This document shows positions 10,782 through 19,369 of a DNA stretch of 64,000 nt, one piece after another (the first letter of the stretch is position 1; each line of letters starts with the position of its first letter). The notes beneath the pieces were generated by a model. It saw only the letters and a list, made by a program, of their open reading frames with translations. It did not search any database and was not told where the DNA came from. This DNA comes from Pandoraea sp. (GTDB lineage Bacteria > Pseudomonadota > Gammaproteobacteria > Burkholderiales > Burkholderiaceae): contig NZ_SCSK01000069.1 of assembly GCF_004297875.1 (NCBI RefSeq), forward strand, positions 1 through 64,000, read 5' to 3'. Position numbers and translations under genes: made by a program.

Positions 10782-12539
10782 ATGTTGCCAGCACAGAAAA
10801 ACACTATTGCCGCCCTCTTGGCCGACGCCGTCGCACCATTCGTCGAGGCCGGCTCGAGCTTGCCGTCGATCATCCTGGAGCGGCCCAAAGCCGCCGCGCA
10901 TGGCGATCTCGCTTGCAATATCGCGCTGCAACTGGCCAAGCCGCTCAAGATCAACCCGCGCGAATTGGCGCAACGCATTGCCGCCGCCGTTCAGGCTGCC
11001 CCCCGTGCCGCCGGTCTGATCGAGCAGACGGAAATTGCCGGGCCCGGTTTCATCAATCTGCGATTGAGTCCGGCGGCCAAACAGGCGGTCGCTCGTGAGA
11101 TCGTCACGCAGGGCGACGCCTTCGGCTGTCTACCGCTCGATAAAACCAGACACGTCCTGTTGGAATTTGTTTCCGCCAACCCGACGGGACCACTGCACGT
11201 CGGTCATGGCCGCCAGGCGGCGCTGGGTGACGCGCTGGCCAACCTGCTCGCCACCCAAGGGTGGGAAGTCTACCGCGAGTTTTACTATAACGACGCCGGC
11301 GTGCAGATCAATACGCTGGCCATCTCGGTCCAGGCGCGCGCCAAAGGGCTCAAGCCGGGCGACGCCAGCTGGCCGGAAGCCGCCTACAACGGCGACTACA
11401 TCGCCGACATCGCGCGCGACTACCTGAATCGCCAGACCGTTCAGGCGGCAGACAACGCGCCCGTGACCGGCGCGGGCGAGCTCGACGATCTCGAAGCGAT
11501 CCGCAAATTCGCCGTGGCCTATCTGCGTCACGAGCAGGACATCGACCTGCAAACCTTCGGGGTTCGATTCGATCGCTACTACCTCGAGTCGTCGCTCTAC
11601 ACCGAGGGCCGCGTCGAGCAAACGGTGCAAGCGTTGATCGCGGCAGGCAAGACCTACGAGCAGGACGGCGCGCTGTGGCTCAAAACCACCGACTATGGCG
11701 ACGACAAGGATCGCGTCATGCGTAAATCCGACGGCACGTACACCTACTTCGTGCCCGACGTGGCCTACCACGTCAGCAAATGGCAGCGTGGCTTCACCAA
11801 GGTCATCAATATCCAGGGCTCCGACCATCACGGCACCATCGCCCGCGTGCGGGCCGGCCTGCAAGGCCTGGGCATCGGCATTCCGGCCGACTATCCCGAT
11901 TACGTCCTGCACAAGATGGTCACGGTGATGAAGGGCGGACAGGAGGTCAAGATCTCCAAGCGCGCCGGCAGCTACGTGACGGTGCGCGACCTGATCGAAT
12001 GGTCGGGTGGCCTGACCGAAGGCAATGCGCGCGAGAACCTGAGCGACGCGGCGCGCGAGGACGCCCTGCGGCGCGGGCGCGACGCCGTTCGCTTTTTCCT
12101 GATTTCCCGCAAGGCCGATACCGAATTCGTCTTCGACGTCGATCTGGCGCTCAAGCAAAACGACGAGAATCCGGTGTACTACGTGCAATACGCGCATGCG
12201 CGCATCTGCTCGGTGCTGACGCAGTGGGGGGGCGACCCCGCCACGCTCGATACGACCGATCTCGGCCCGCTGCGCGGCGACCACGCATTGGCGCTGCTCC
12301 AGCAGCTTGCCGAATACCCGGACGCGCTCACCCGCGCGGCCGAGGAACTCGCGCCGCATGCCGTGGCGTTCTATCTGCGCGACCTGGCCGGCGCCTTCCA
12401 CTCGTTCTACAATGCCGAGCGCGTGCTGGTCGATGACGAGCCGCTTAAGCTGGCCCGACTGGCCCTGCTCAAGGCCACGCGGCAGGTGCTGCGCAACGGC
12501 CTGGCGGTGCTCGCCGTTTCGGCACCCGAGCAAATGTGA
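10782..12539 (+). CDS. argS: Arginyl-tRNA synthetase
   Basis: This is a 585-residue class I synthetase that charges tRNA-Arg. The HIGH-type motif is HVGH at about residues 139-142, after FVSANPTGPL. The KMSKS equivalent is the degenerate VKISKRAG at about 389-396, as usual in ArgRS. The C-terminal DALR anticodon-binding domain ends in LAVSAPEQM. The ATG at 10782 gives MLPAQKNTIAALL, the expected N-terminus, so the frame upstream of it is not used. The next gene downstream is a SPOR-domain protein. Confidence 0.96.
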   Translation: MLPAQKNTIAALLADAVAPFVEAGSSLPSIILERPKAAAHGDLACNIALQLAKPLKINPRELAQRIAAAVQAAPRAAGLIEQTEIAGPGFINLRLSPAAKQAVAREIVTQGDAFGCLPLDKTRHVLLEFVSANPTGPLHVGHGRQAALGDALANLLATQGWEVYREFYYNDAGVQINTLAISVQARAKGLKPGDASWPEAAYNGDYIADIARDYLNRQTVQAADNAPVTGAGELDDLEAIRKFAVAYLRHEQDIDLQTFGVRFDRYYLESSLYTEGRVEQTVQALIAAGKTYEQDGALWLKTTDYGDDKDRVMRKSDGTYTYFVPDVAYHVSKWQRGFTKVINIQGSDHHGTIARVRAGLQGLGIGIPADYPDYVLHKMVTVMKGGQEVKISKRAGSYVTVRDLIEWSGGLTEGNARENLSDAAREDALRRGRDAVRFFLISRKADTEFVFDVDLALKQNDENPVYYVQYAHARICSVLTQWGGDPATLDTTDLGPLRGDHALALLQQLAEYPDALTRAAEELAPHAVAFYLRDLAGAFHSFYNAERVLVDDEPLKLARLALLKATRQVLRNGLAVLAVSAPEQM

Positions 12540-12655
12540 CGGCACGCGCGACGGCGGCCCGATCGCCTCGCGCACTTTGCAGCGGCGACGTTCGCTGGCT
12601 GGTTATAATCGAACGTCCTGTCCGATTGAACCCCTGTAAGTACGGAAACGATTCC

Positions 12656-13342
12656 ATGTCCAACAAACGTCGACCGGCCCGCCAATGGGGCGGCACCTTT
12701 CTCGGTATCGTACTCGGCCTGATCGTCGGGCTCGCGATAGCGGTCGTGGTAGCGCTCTACATCACCAAGGCGCCAACGCCCTTCGTCGAAAAAACGCCTC
12801 CCCAGCCCAGCAATTTGCCGGCCGCGCAATCGCCCAACCCGAACCAGGCGCTGCAGAATCAATCCGGGCTGCCGAACGCCTCGCAGAACATTCAGGTGCC
12901 GCTCATGCCGTCCGCGCCGCAGGCCGTGGCGATCCCGAACCAGGCATCGGCTGCCGCGCCGAGCCAGCCTTCCCCGGCGGATATCCTGAATGGCACGACC
13001 GGCACCTCGACCGCCGCGCAGCCGCAAACCGGCACGCAGGCCGCTGCATCCCAGCCGGCCGCGGCACCGACACCGGCGCCGGCGACCGCGGCGGACAACG
13101 GCAAGTTTGGCTACTACCTGCAGGTCGGCGCATACAAATCCAGCTCCGACGCCGAGCAGCAGCGCGCGCAATTGGCCCTGCAGGGTCTGGAAGCCAAGGT
13201 GACCTCGCGCAACGCCAATGGCCTGACGCTTTACCGGGTGCGCCTCGGGCCGTACAGCAAGCTCGATGAGATGAACCAGGTGCGTCAGCGGCTGGCCAGC
13301 GCCGGCGTCGAGACTGCCGTCATCCGCTTCACCAAACAGTAA
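12656..13342 (+). CDS. SPOR-domain, FtsN-like membrane protein
   Basis: The product is 228 residues: a short basic cytoplasmic tail, one transmembrane helix (about residues 13-37, GTFLGIVLGLIVGLAIAVVV), a long Pro/Ala/Gln linker, and a C-terminal SPOR domain (about 150-226, YYLQVGAYKSSSDAE). SPOR domains bind denuded peptidoglycan glycan at the division septum, so a role in cell division like FtsN is likely. A TATAAT hexamer at 12604-12609 may be its -10 element. Following argS and preceding dsbA is the order I expect for Burkholderiaceae. Confidence 0.87.
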   Translation: MSNKRRPARQWGGTFLGIVLGLIVGLAIAVVVALYITKAPTPFVEKTPPQPSNLPAAQSPNPNQALQNQSGLPNASQNIQVPLMPSAPQAVAIPNQASAAAPSQPSPADILNGTTGTSTAAQPQTGTQAAASQPAAAPTPAPATAADNGKFGYYLQVGAYKSSSDAEQQRAQLALQGLEAKVTSRNANGLTLYRVRLGPYSKLDEMNQVRQRLASAGVETAVIRFTKQ

Positions 13343-13481
13343 GTCGCATTGAACCCGCCCGGGCGGCGTCTGTCTGATGGAAAGCTTTCCGTCGCAGCCG
13401 CCCACGGGCAACATGCGACGATCGCCGGGCGCGGGATGGGCACGGCGATCCCGGGTTTTTATCGCTTAACCAAACACGCAC

Positions 13482-14168
13482 ATGAAAAAAATCCTAGGCT
13501 CCCTATTCGCAGCACTCGGCCTGGCGCTCGCGCTTCAGGCACACGCCTCTCCGACCGACCCCAAAGCCGGTGTCGATTATCAGGTGCTGCAACCGGCCCA
13601 GCCGGTGAATGTGCCCGCAGGCAAGATCGAAGTCACCGAGTTCTTCTGGTACGGGTGCCCACACTGCGCCGCCTTCGACCCCAAACTCGAAGCCTGGATC
13701 AAGAAGCAGAATAAGGACGTCGTGTTCGACCGCGTGCCGGTCGCCTTTCGTAAGGACTTCGAACCGCACCAACGGCTGTACTATGCGCTGGTCACGCTCG
13801 GGCGCGAGCGCGAGATGACGCCGAAGATCTTCCACGAAATTCAGGTCAACAAGGATTACCTGCTGAGCCCGGCAACGCAGGCCGACTTTCTCGCCAAGCA
13901 GGGCATCGACCGCAAAGCCTTCCTGAATGCCTATAACGCATTCTCGATGGGCAGCCAGGTCGCGCGCGCCGACCAGATGATCCAGGCATACAAGATCGAC
14001 GGCGTGCCGACCATCGCGATCCAGGGCAAGTACATCGTGTCGCCGTCGATCACCGATGCCGCGATGCAGAAGGCGGGCAATCCGCCCAAGACCGAGCAGG
14101 ACATCTTCACCGCGACGCTGCAAACGGTCGACGCCATCGTTGCGCAGATCCGCGACAAGAAGCTCTAA
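13482..14168 (+). CDS. dsbA: Thiol:disulfide interchange protein DsbA
   Basis: This is a 228-residue periplasmic oxidase. A signal peptide spans residues 1-22 (MKKILGSLFAALGLALALQ, cleaved after AHA). A thioredoxin fold with an inserted helical domain follows. The active site is C59-P-H-C62 in WYGCPHCAAF, and the cis-proline loop is GVPTIAI. It introduces disulfide bonds into exported proteins and is re-oxidised by DsbB, which is not in this window. The length matches the family. Confidence 0.95.
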   Translation: MKKILGSLFAALGLALALQAHASPTDPKAGVDYQVLQPAQPVNVPAGKIEVTEFFWYGCPHCAAFDPKLEAWIKKQNKDVVFDRVPVAFRKDFEPHQRLYYALVTLGREREMTPKIFHEIQVNKDYLLSPATQADFLAKQGIDRKAFLNAYNAFSMGSQVARADQMIQAYKIDGVPTIAIQGKYIVSPSITDAAMQKAGNPPKTEQDIFTATLQTVDAIVAQIRDKKL

Positions 14169-14228
14169 TTCTTCAAGCCGCCCGCCAATCCCGGCGCGGC
14201 GGCAATGCTCCATTCGAGGCCGTTCGCC

Positions 14229-15047
14229 ATGCCGCCTGCCTCTGCCGCGCTCAAGGTTTTCATCACCGGCGCCTCAAGCGGCATCGGGCTTGCGCTGGCC
14301 CGTCACTACGCGGCCGAGGGCGCCATTCTTGGATTGGTGGGCCGCAACTCGGAGCGTCTGCAGGCGCTCGCCCAGAGCCTGCCACACCCGCACGCCGTTC
14401 AATGTTACGCGCTTGACGTGCGCGATGCCGCCGCGCTGCAAGCGGCCGCCCAGGATTTCATTACCCGCTTCGGGTGTCCCGACATCGTGATCGCCAGCGC
14501 CGGCATCAGCGCCGGCGTTCATACCGCCGACGCCGCCGACCTGCCTGGCTTCCAGGCGATCATGCAGACCAATTGGCTGGCGATGGTCGCGACGTTCCAG
14601 CCGTTCGTCAGCCTGATGAGCGAGCGGCGCAGCGGCACCCTGGTCGGCGTGGCCAGCGTGGCCGGCGTGCGCGGCCTGCCAGGCCATGGCGCCTATAGCG
14701 CGTCCAAGGCGGCTGTGATCTCCTATCTCGAAAGCCTGCGTGTCGAGCTTCGCGCGCACGGAGTGGATGTCGTCACGCTCGTGCCCGGTTATATCCGCAC
14801 CCCCATGACCGACGGCAACCCGTTTCCGATGCCGTTCCTGATGGATGTCGACCGATTCGCCCGCAAGGCAGCCGGCGCCATCGCGCGGCACAAGCGCTTT
14901 GCCGTCTATCCCTGGCAAATGCGCGTGGTCGCCGCGCTGCTCGCCGGCCTGCCGCGCTGGCTCTACGACCGGCTGGCCAGTCGCGCTCCGCGCAAGCCGC
15001 GCGCGGCGAATCAAGCGGAGCATCGCCCTTCGAATCATGGCCAGTGA
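14229..15047 (+). CDS. SDR family oxidoreductase
   Basis: This is a 272-residue classical short-chain dehydrogenase. The nucleotide-binding motif is TGASSGIG near the N-terminus, the Rossmann NAG equivalent is ASAG, and the catalytic YxxxK is in YSASKAA. Substrate is unknown. The frame extends to an ATG at 14205; the ATG at 14229 (MPPASAALKVFIT) is preferred because it puts the Rossmann strand at the usual distance. It ends 11 bases inside the next gene, indicating translational coupling with the BtuF-like protein. Confidence 0.85.
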   Translation: MPPASAALKVFITGASSGIGLALARHYAAEGAILGLVGRNSERLQALAQSLPHPHAVQCYALDVRDAAALQAAAQDFITRFGCPDIVIASAGISAGVHTADAADLPGFQAIMQTNWLAMVATFQPFVSLMSERRSGTLVGVASVAGVRGLPGHGAYSASKAAVISYLESLRVELRAHGVDVVTLVPGYIRTPMTDGNPFPMPFLMDVDRFARKAAGAIARHKRFAVYPWQMRVVAALLAGLPRWLYDRLASRAPRKPRAANQAEHRPSNHGQ

Positions 15048-15876
15048 CGTCGCCTCCACCCCGCTGATCGATGCGGCCGGGCAAGCGCATATGCCAGCAG
15101 GCGCGGATGCGCGCATCGTCAGCCTGGTGCCGAGCATTACCGAGCTGCTGTGCGATCTCGATCTCGCGCCGCAGCTCATCGGTCGCACGGGTTTTTGCAT
15201 CCACCCGCACCACATCGTGCGCACCGTCACCAAAGTCGGCGGCACCAAGGCCGTCAAGCTCGACACGCTGCGCGCGCTGGCGCCGTCGCACGTCATTGTC
15301 AACGTCGACGAGAACGAAAAGCCAACGATCGAGCAAATCGCCCGGTTCGTGCCGCACATCGTCGTCACGCATCCGTGCGAGCCCGCCGACAATTTGGCGT
15401 TATATCGATTGCTGGGCGGGATCTTCGGCAGGCAACGCCAGGCCGAGGCGCTGTGCGGCGCGCTGTCGGCGCGGCTGGCGAGCCTGCACGCGCAGAATTT
15501 CCCGCCGCGCCGCGTGCTCTATCTGATCTGGAAGGATCCCTGGATGACCGTGGCGCCCGGCACGTATATCGCCGGCATGCTGCGCGAGATCGGCTGGCAA
15601 ACGCTGCCGGCCGCACCGGCCGCGCGGTATCCGGCCTTCTCCCTCGATGCGCCGTGGTTGCGGGATGTCGACCTGGTGTTGCTCTCGAGCGAACCCTACC
15701 GCTTCCAGGCAAGTCATGCCGAAGCCCTGCGCGGCGAGCCGGTGCTGGCCGGCAAGCCCGTGCATCTGATCGACGGGGAAATGGTGTCCTGGTATGGCAG
15801 TCGGGCGATTGCCGGGCTCGACTATCTGCAGGCTTTCGCCCGGCGCATCGCGGCGGACCAAAGCGGCACCCCGTAG
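15037..15876 (+). CDS. BtuF-like cobalamin/metal-complex binding protein
   Basis: This is a 279-residue protein with the two-lobe helical-backbone fold of BtuF-type substrate-binding proteins (RIVSLVPSITELLCDLDL, then a conserved GGTKAVKLDTLRAL block). These proteins usually bind vitamin B12 or iron chelates for ABC uptake. No signal peptide or lipobox is visible and no transporter genes adjoin it, so it may act in the cytoplasm or the true start may be missed. The start overlaps the SDR gene by 11 bases. A B12 role would fit the presence of MetH and IcmF in the window, but this is inference. Confidence 0.75.
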   Translation: MASDVASTPLIDAAGQAHMPAGADARIVSLVPSITELLCDLDLAPQLIGRTGFCIHPHHIVRTVTKVGGTKAVKLDTLRALAPSHVIVNVDENEKPTIEQIARFVPHIVVTHPCEPADNLALYRLLGGIFGRQRQAEALCGALSARLASLHAQNFPPRRVLYLIWKDPWMTVAPGTYIAGMLREIGWQTLPAAPAARYPAFSLDAPWLRDVDLVLLSSEPYRFQASHAEALRGEPVLAGKPVHLIDGEMVSWYGSRAIAGLDYLQAFARRIAADQSGTP

Positions 15877-15881
15877 GCGGT

Positions 15882-16967
15882 TCAGGCCTGGCGCGGCGCG
15901 AAGCGCCACACCCCGTCGTCGCCCCGCTGGCGCGCCAGTTCGCCGTCGAGCCACAGCGCATGCAGATGCGCCAGCGCCTCGCCCAAGGCGAAAGTCATCT
16001 GATGCATGTCGAGCGGGCGGCGAAACATCACCGGCACGATATCGGCTGCGCTGCACGGCTTGGCCGCGCAGGCTTCGCGCACCTCCGCCAGACGCGCCGC
16101 GTGATGATCCCGCAATTGTCCCAGGCGCGTATGCAAGCCCTGAAACGGCTTGCCATGCGAGGGCAGTACCAGGCAGTCGGCCGGCAGCGGCTCGAAGGTT
16201 TGCAGCGAATCGAGAAACAGCCGCAGCGCATTGCCCTCGGGCTCGATATCGAACACGCTGACATTGGTCGAGATGCGCGGCAGCACCATATCGCCGGAAA
16301 TCAGCACGTTGAGATCCTCGCAGTACAGCGACGCATGCTCCGGCGAGTGGCCGAAGCCGGTGATCACGCGCCAGCCGCGCCCGCCGATCGTCAGCACGTC
16401 GGCTTCGCGAATGCGGCGATACTGCCCCGGCACCGAAGGCACCAGATTCGAGTAATAGTTCTTGCGTTCGCGAATCTTCTGCAGCGTCGCCTCGTCGGTC
16501 AGCCCGTTCGCCTTGAAATGGCGCGCCGCGAAATCGCCGCCGGCATTAGAGCCGTGCGAATCGCCCGAGGACATCACGCGGCCCCATGCGTACTCGCCCA
16601 GCGTCATCCACAGGCGCGCCTGCCACCGACCCTGCTCGCCGCCTTCGCACAGCCAGTGCGCCAAGCCCAGATGATCGGGGTGGCAATGCGTGACAATCAC
16701 CCGCAACACCGGCAACCCGCCGAGCGCATCGTCAAAAATACGCTCCCAGCACGCCTTGATCTGCTCGTGCGTAATGCCACAGTCGACCACCGTCCAACCC
16801 TCACGCCCATCGATGCGATCGCGCAGCAGCCACAGATTGATGTGATCCAGCGCGAACGGCAACGGCATGCGCGCCCACATCACGCCGGGGGCCACCTCCC
16901 GGACCGTGCCGCCGGCCGGCAAGGTATCGCCCATCGGGTAGTTCAACTGCTGCTCCAGAGCATTCAC
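15882..16967 (-). CDS. MBL-fold metallo-hydrolase
   Basis: This is a 361-residue metallo-beta-lactamase-fold protein. The metal-binding motif is THCHPDHLG, with downstream HSPEHASL and SHGKPF loops supplying further histidines. There is no signal peptide, so it is probably a cytoplasmic thioester or ester hydrolase. It is convergent with the BtuF-like gene and divergent from liuR. A LiuR-like half-conserved site (17031-17052) lies in the divergent region, so it might be co-regulated with acyl-CoA catabolism. Confidence 0.85.
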   Translation of the reverse strand: MNALEQQLNYPMGDTLPAGGTVREVAPGVMWARMPLPFALDHINLWLLRDRIDGREGWTVVDCGITHEQIKACWERIFDDALGGLPVLRVIVTHCHPDHLGLAHWLCEGGEQGRWQARLWMTLGEYAWGRVMSSGDSHGSNAGGDFAARHFKANGLTDEATLQKIRERKNYYSNLVPSVPGQYRRIREADVLTIGGRGWRVITGFGHSPEHASLYCEDLNVLISGDMVLPRISTNVSVFDIEPEGNALRLFLDSLQTFEPLPADCLVLPSHGKPFQGLHTRLGQLRDHHAARLAEVREACAAKPCSAADIVPVMFRRPLDMHQMTFALGEALAHLHALWLDGELARQRGDDGVWRFAPRQA

Positions 16968-17030
16968 GAGGCGAGATCTCCTGAAAAATAAAAATGCAGC
17001 CGTCGCGATTGCGATTGCGCGGGGCTGCGC

Positions 17031-17052
17031 TTGACGATAACGTAAACGGCAA
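17031..17052 (+). promoter_or_regulatory. Degenerate LiuR-type operator upstream of liuR
   Basis: TTGACGATAACGTAAACGG and the bases after it match 17 of 22 positions of the core of the perfect palindrome at 17564-17593. It lies 41-62 bases upstream of the liuR start, in the space shared with the divergent metallo-hydrolase gene. Autoregulation is the likely role. Confidence 0.5.
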
Positions 17053-17092
17053 TTCTATCTGCAAAAGTAAGCGACTGCTTAACAGGAACCCC

Positions 17093-17533
17093 ATGTCCAC
17101 CTACACCATCACCGACCTCGCGCGTGAGTTCGACATCACGCCGCGGGCGATTCGCTTCTACGAGGACCAGGGCCTGCTGACGCCGGCGCGCGAGGGTCCG
17201 GGCGGGCGCCATCGGGTCTATACCACGGGCGACAGGACCCGCCTGAAGCTGACACTGCGCGGCAAGCGCCTCGGACTGACGCTGTCCGAAATCCGCGACA
17301 TTCTCAGCCTGTACGAATCGCCGAAAGACACCGTGCCGCAAATCAAACTGTTTCTCGCTACGCTGGCAAAGCATCGGCGCGTGCTCGAACAGCAGCTCGA
17401 AGACCTGCGCGTCACACTCGACGAGATCGCCCAGCACGAGGCGCAATGCCAGGCACTGCTCCAGGCCGCCGGCAGCGAAGCGGCCGCGGCGCGTGCCGTC
17501 CGCGCCAAATCGCCCGCCAAGGAACGCGCCTGA
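17093..17533 (+). CDS. liuR: MerR family regulator of leucine/isovalerate catabolism
   Basis: This is a 146-residue MerR-type regulator. The N-terminal winged helix (YTITDLAREFDITPRAIRFYEDQGLL) matches LiuR proteins, and the C-terminal dimerisation helix includes LEQQLEDLRVTLDEIAQHE. It lacks the cysteines of metal-sensing MerR proteins, as expected for a coenzyme-A-thioester responder. The position directly before the liu catabolic genes and the strong palindrome downstream support the name. LiuR usually represses leucine degradation genes when no substrate is present. The ATG at 17093 is chosen because the HTH begins at residue 4. Confidence 0.85.
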   Translation: MSTYTITDLAREFDITPRAIRFYEDQGLLTPAREGPGGRHRVYTTGDRTRLKLTLRGKRLGLTLSEIRDILSLYESPKDTVPQIKLFLATLAKHRRVLEQQLEDLRVTLDEIAQHEAQCQALLQAAGSEAAAARAVRAKSPAKERA

Positions 17534-17563
17534 ACCATCGCTTCGGGGAATCGGGGGCATTTC

Positions 17564-17593
17564 CTACTTTACGTTTACGTAAACGTAAAGTAG
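17564..17593. promoter_or_regulatory. Perfect 30-bp palindrome, LiuR operator
   Basis: The sequence from CTACTTTACG to CGTAAAGTAG is a perfect 30-base palindrome centred on TTTACGTAAA. It sits between liuR and the thioesterase/liuA genes, where the LiuR site for this operon is expected. The TTTACG/CGTAAA arms agree with known LiuR motifs of proteobacteria. Confidence 0.8.
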
Positions 17594-17633
17594 CATAGGC
17601 GACATTCATGATCATGCCCATCGAGGGGCGCCC

Positions 17634-18083
17634 ATGTCAGCCACCGAACTCACTGCGGCCCAGTACGACAAGATCCACGCCAGCTTCGCATCCCAGGGCG
17701 TCATGACCGCCTGGGACGCGCGCATGACGGCGCTGCGCGCGGGTTTTTGCGAACTCACGCTGCCGTTTTCCGAGCGGGTCGCACAACAGCACGGTTTCTT
17801 TCACGGCGGCGTGATCGGCGCGCTGGCCGATTCGGCCGCCGGCTATGCCGGCTATACTGCGCTTGGTCCCGAGGGCGAGCTGGTCACTGCCGAATACAAG
17901 CTCAACATCCTCGCGCCCGGCCTTGGCGATACACTGATCGGGCGCGGCAAGATCGTAAAAAGCGGACGCACGCTGATCGTCACCACGGCGGAGGTCTTCG
18001 TTCGCCGGGACGGTCAGGAAACCCTGTGCGCCCTGATGCAGCAGACCCTGTTCGCGCTGCCGTCAACGCCCAAGCGGGCCTGA
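17634..18083 (+). CDS. PaaI family thioesterase
   Basis: This is a 149-residue hotdog-fold thioesterase. The motif HGGVIGALADSAAGYAG is the PaaI active-site helix region, and TAEYKLNILAPGLGD is the typical following strand. It hydrolyses acyl- or aryl-CoA, perhaps to release CoA when leucine-derived intermediates accumulate. It is the first gene after the LiuR palindrome and lies 40 bases before liuA, so it is probably co-transcribed with it. Confidence 0.83.
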   Translation: MSATELTAAQYDKIHASFASQGVMTAWDARMTALRAGFCELTLPFSERVAQQHGFFHGGVIGALADSAAGYAGYTALGPEGELVTAEYKLNILAPGLGDTLIGRGKIVKSGRTLIVTTAEVFVRRDGQETLCALMQQTLFALPSTPKRA

Positions 18084-18123
18084 AGCGCAGCCGCCTCGCC
18101 ATTCCGTATCCAGGAGACAATCC

Positions 18124-19305
18124 ATGACCACCCTGCCCGGCCTCAAATTCGACCTCGGCGAAGACATCGACATGCTGCGCGACAGCATCGCCAGCTTCGC
18201 GCAAAATGAAATCGCCCCGCGCGCGGCCGAAATCGACCGCACCGACCAATTCCCGATGGACCTGTGGCGCAAGATGGGCGAGCTGGGCCTGCTCGGCATG
18301 ACCGTCAAGGAAGAGTTCGGCGGCTCGGCCATGGGCTACCTGGCACACATGGTAGCGATGGAGGAAATCTCGCGCGCCTCGGCCTCGGTCGGCCTGTCGT
18401 ACGGCGCGCACTCCAACCTGTGCGTGAACCAGATTCACCGCAACGGCAGCGCCGCGCAAAAGCAGAAATACCTGCCCAAACTGGTGTCCGGCGAGCACGT
18501 CGGCGCGCTGGCCATGAGCGAGCCCAACGCCGGCTCCGACGTGGTCAGCATGAAGCTGCGCGCCGACCGGCGCGGCGACCGCTACGTGCTCAACGGCACC
18601 AAGATGTGGATTACCAACGGCCCCGATTGCGACACGCTGGTGGTGTATGCGAAGACCGACCTGCAGGCGGGCCCGCGCGGCATCACCGCTTTCCTGGTGG
18701 AAAAGGGCATGAAAGGCTTCTCGGTAGCGCAAAAGCTCGACAAGCTCGGCATGCGCGGCTCGCACACCGGCGAGCTGGTGTTCGAGGACGTCGAGGTGCC
18801 GGAGGAAAACATCCTCGGCACGCTCGGCGGCGGCGTCAAAGTGCTGATGAGCGGACTCGACTACGAGCGCGCGGTGCTCGCCGGCGGCCCGCTGGGCATC
18901 ATGCAGGCCTGCATGGACGTGGTGGTGCCCTACATTCACGAGCGCAAGCAGTTCGGCCAGGCGATCGGCGAATTCCAGCTGATCCAGGGCAAGGTGGCCG
19001 ACATGTACACCACCTTGCAGGCTTGCCGTGCCTATCTCTACGCGGTCGGCAGGCAACTCGACACGCTCGGTACCGAGCACGTGCGCCAGGTGCGCAAGGA
19101 CTGCGCCGGGGTAATCCTCTACACGGCGGAAAAGGCCACCTGGATGGCCGGCGAGGCGATCCAGATTCTCGGCGGCAATGGCTACATCAACGAATATCCG
19201 GTGGGCCGGCTGTGGCGCGATGCCAAGCTGTATGAAATCGGCGCCGGCACCTCGGAGATCCGCCGCATGCTGATCGGGCGCGAACTGTTCGCCGAGACGC
19301 TGTGA
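18124..19305 (+). CDS. liuA: Isovaleryl-CoA dehydrogenase
   Basis: This is a 393-residue FAD acyl-CoA dehydrogenase. The catalytic base is placed as in isovaleryl-CoA dehydrogenases: E248 in GLDYERAVLAGG aligns with the unusual position of the human enzyme (E254), whereas most acyl-CoA dehydrogenases use a Glu near the C-terminus, here replaced in the YEIGAGTSEIRR region. It converts isovaleryl-CoA to 3-methylcrotonyl-CoA, the substrate of LiuBD. FAD-binding signatures AMSEPNAGSD and ILGGNGYINEYP are present. It lies next to liuR and its operator. Confidence 0.93.
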   Translation: MTTLPGLKFDLGEDIDMLRDSIASFAQNEIAPRAAEIDRTDQFPMDLWRKMGELGLLGMTVKEEFGGSAMGYLAHMVAMEEISRASASVGLSYGAHSNLCVNQIHRNGSAAQKQKYLPKLVSGEHVGALAMSEPNAGSDVVSMKLRADRRGDRYVLNGTKMWITNGPDCDTLVVYAKTDLQAGPRGITAFLVEKGMKGFSVAQKLDKLGMRGSHTGELVFEDVEVPEENILGTLGGGVKVLMSGLDYERAVLAGGPLGIMQACMDVVVPYIHERKQFGQAIGEFQLIQGKVADMYTTLQACRAYLYAVGRQLDTLGTEHVRQVRKDCAGVILYTAEKATWMAGEAIQILGGNGYINEYPVGRLWRDAKLYEIGAGTSEIRRMLIGRELFAETL

Positions 19306-19369
19306 GCCGTCGCGATGCGGCGCTACAATCGACCTAGCGCCGCGTCCAACTCCAAGCTCCCCGATCGGT

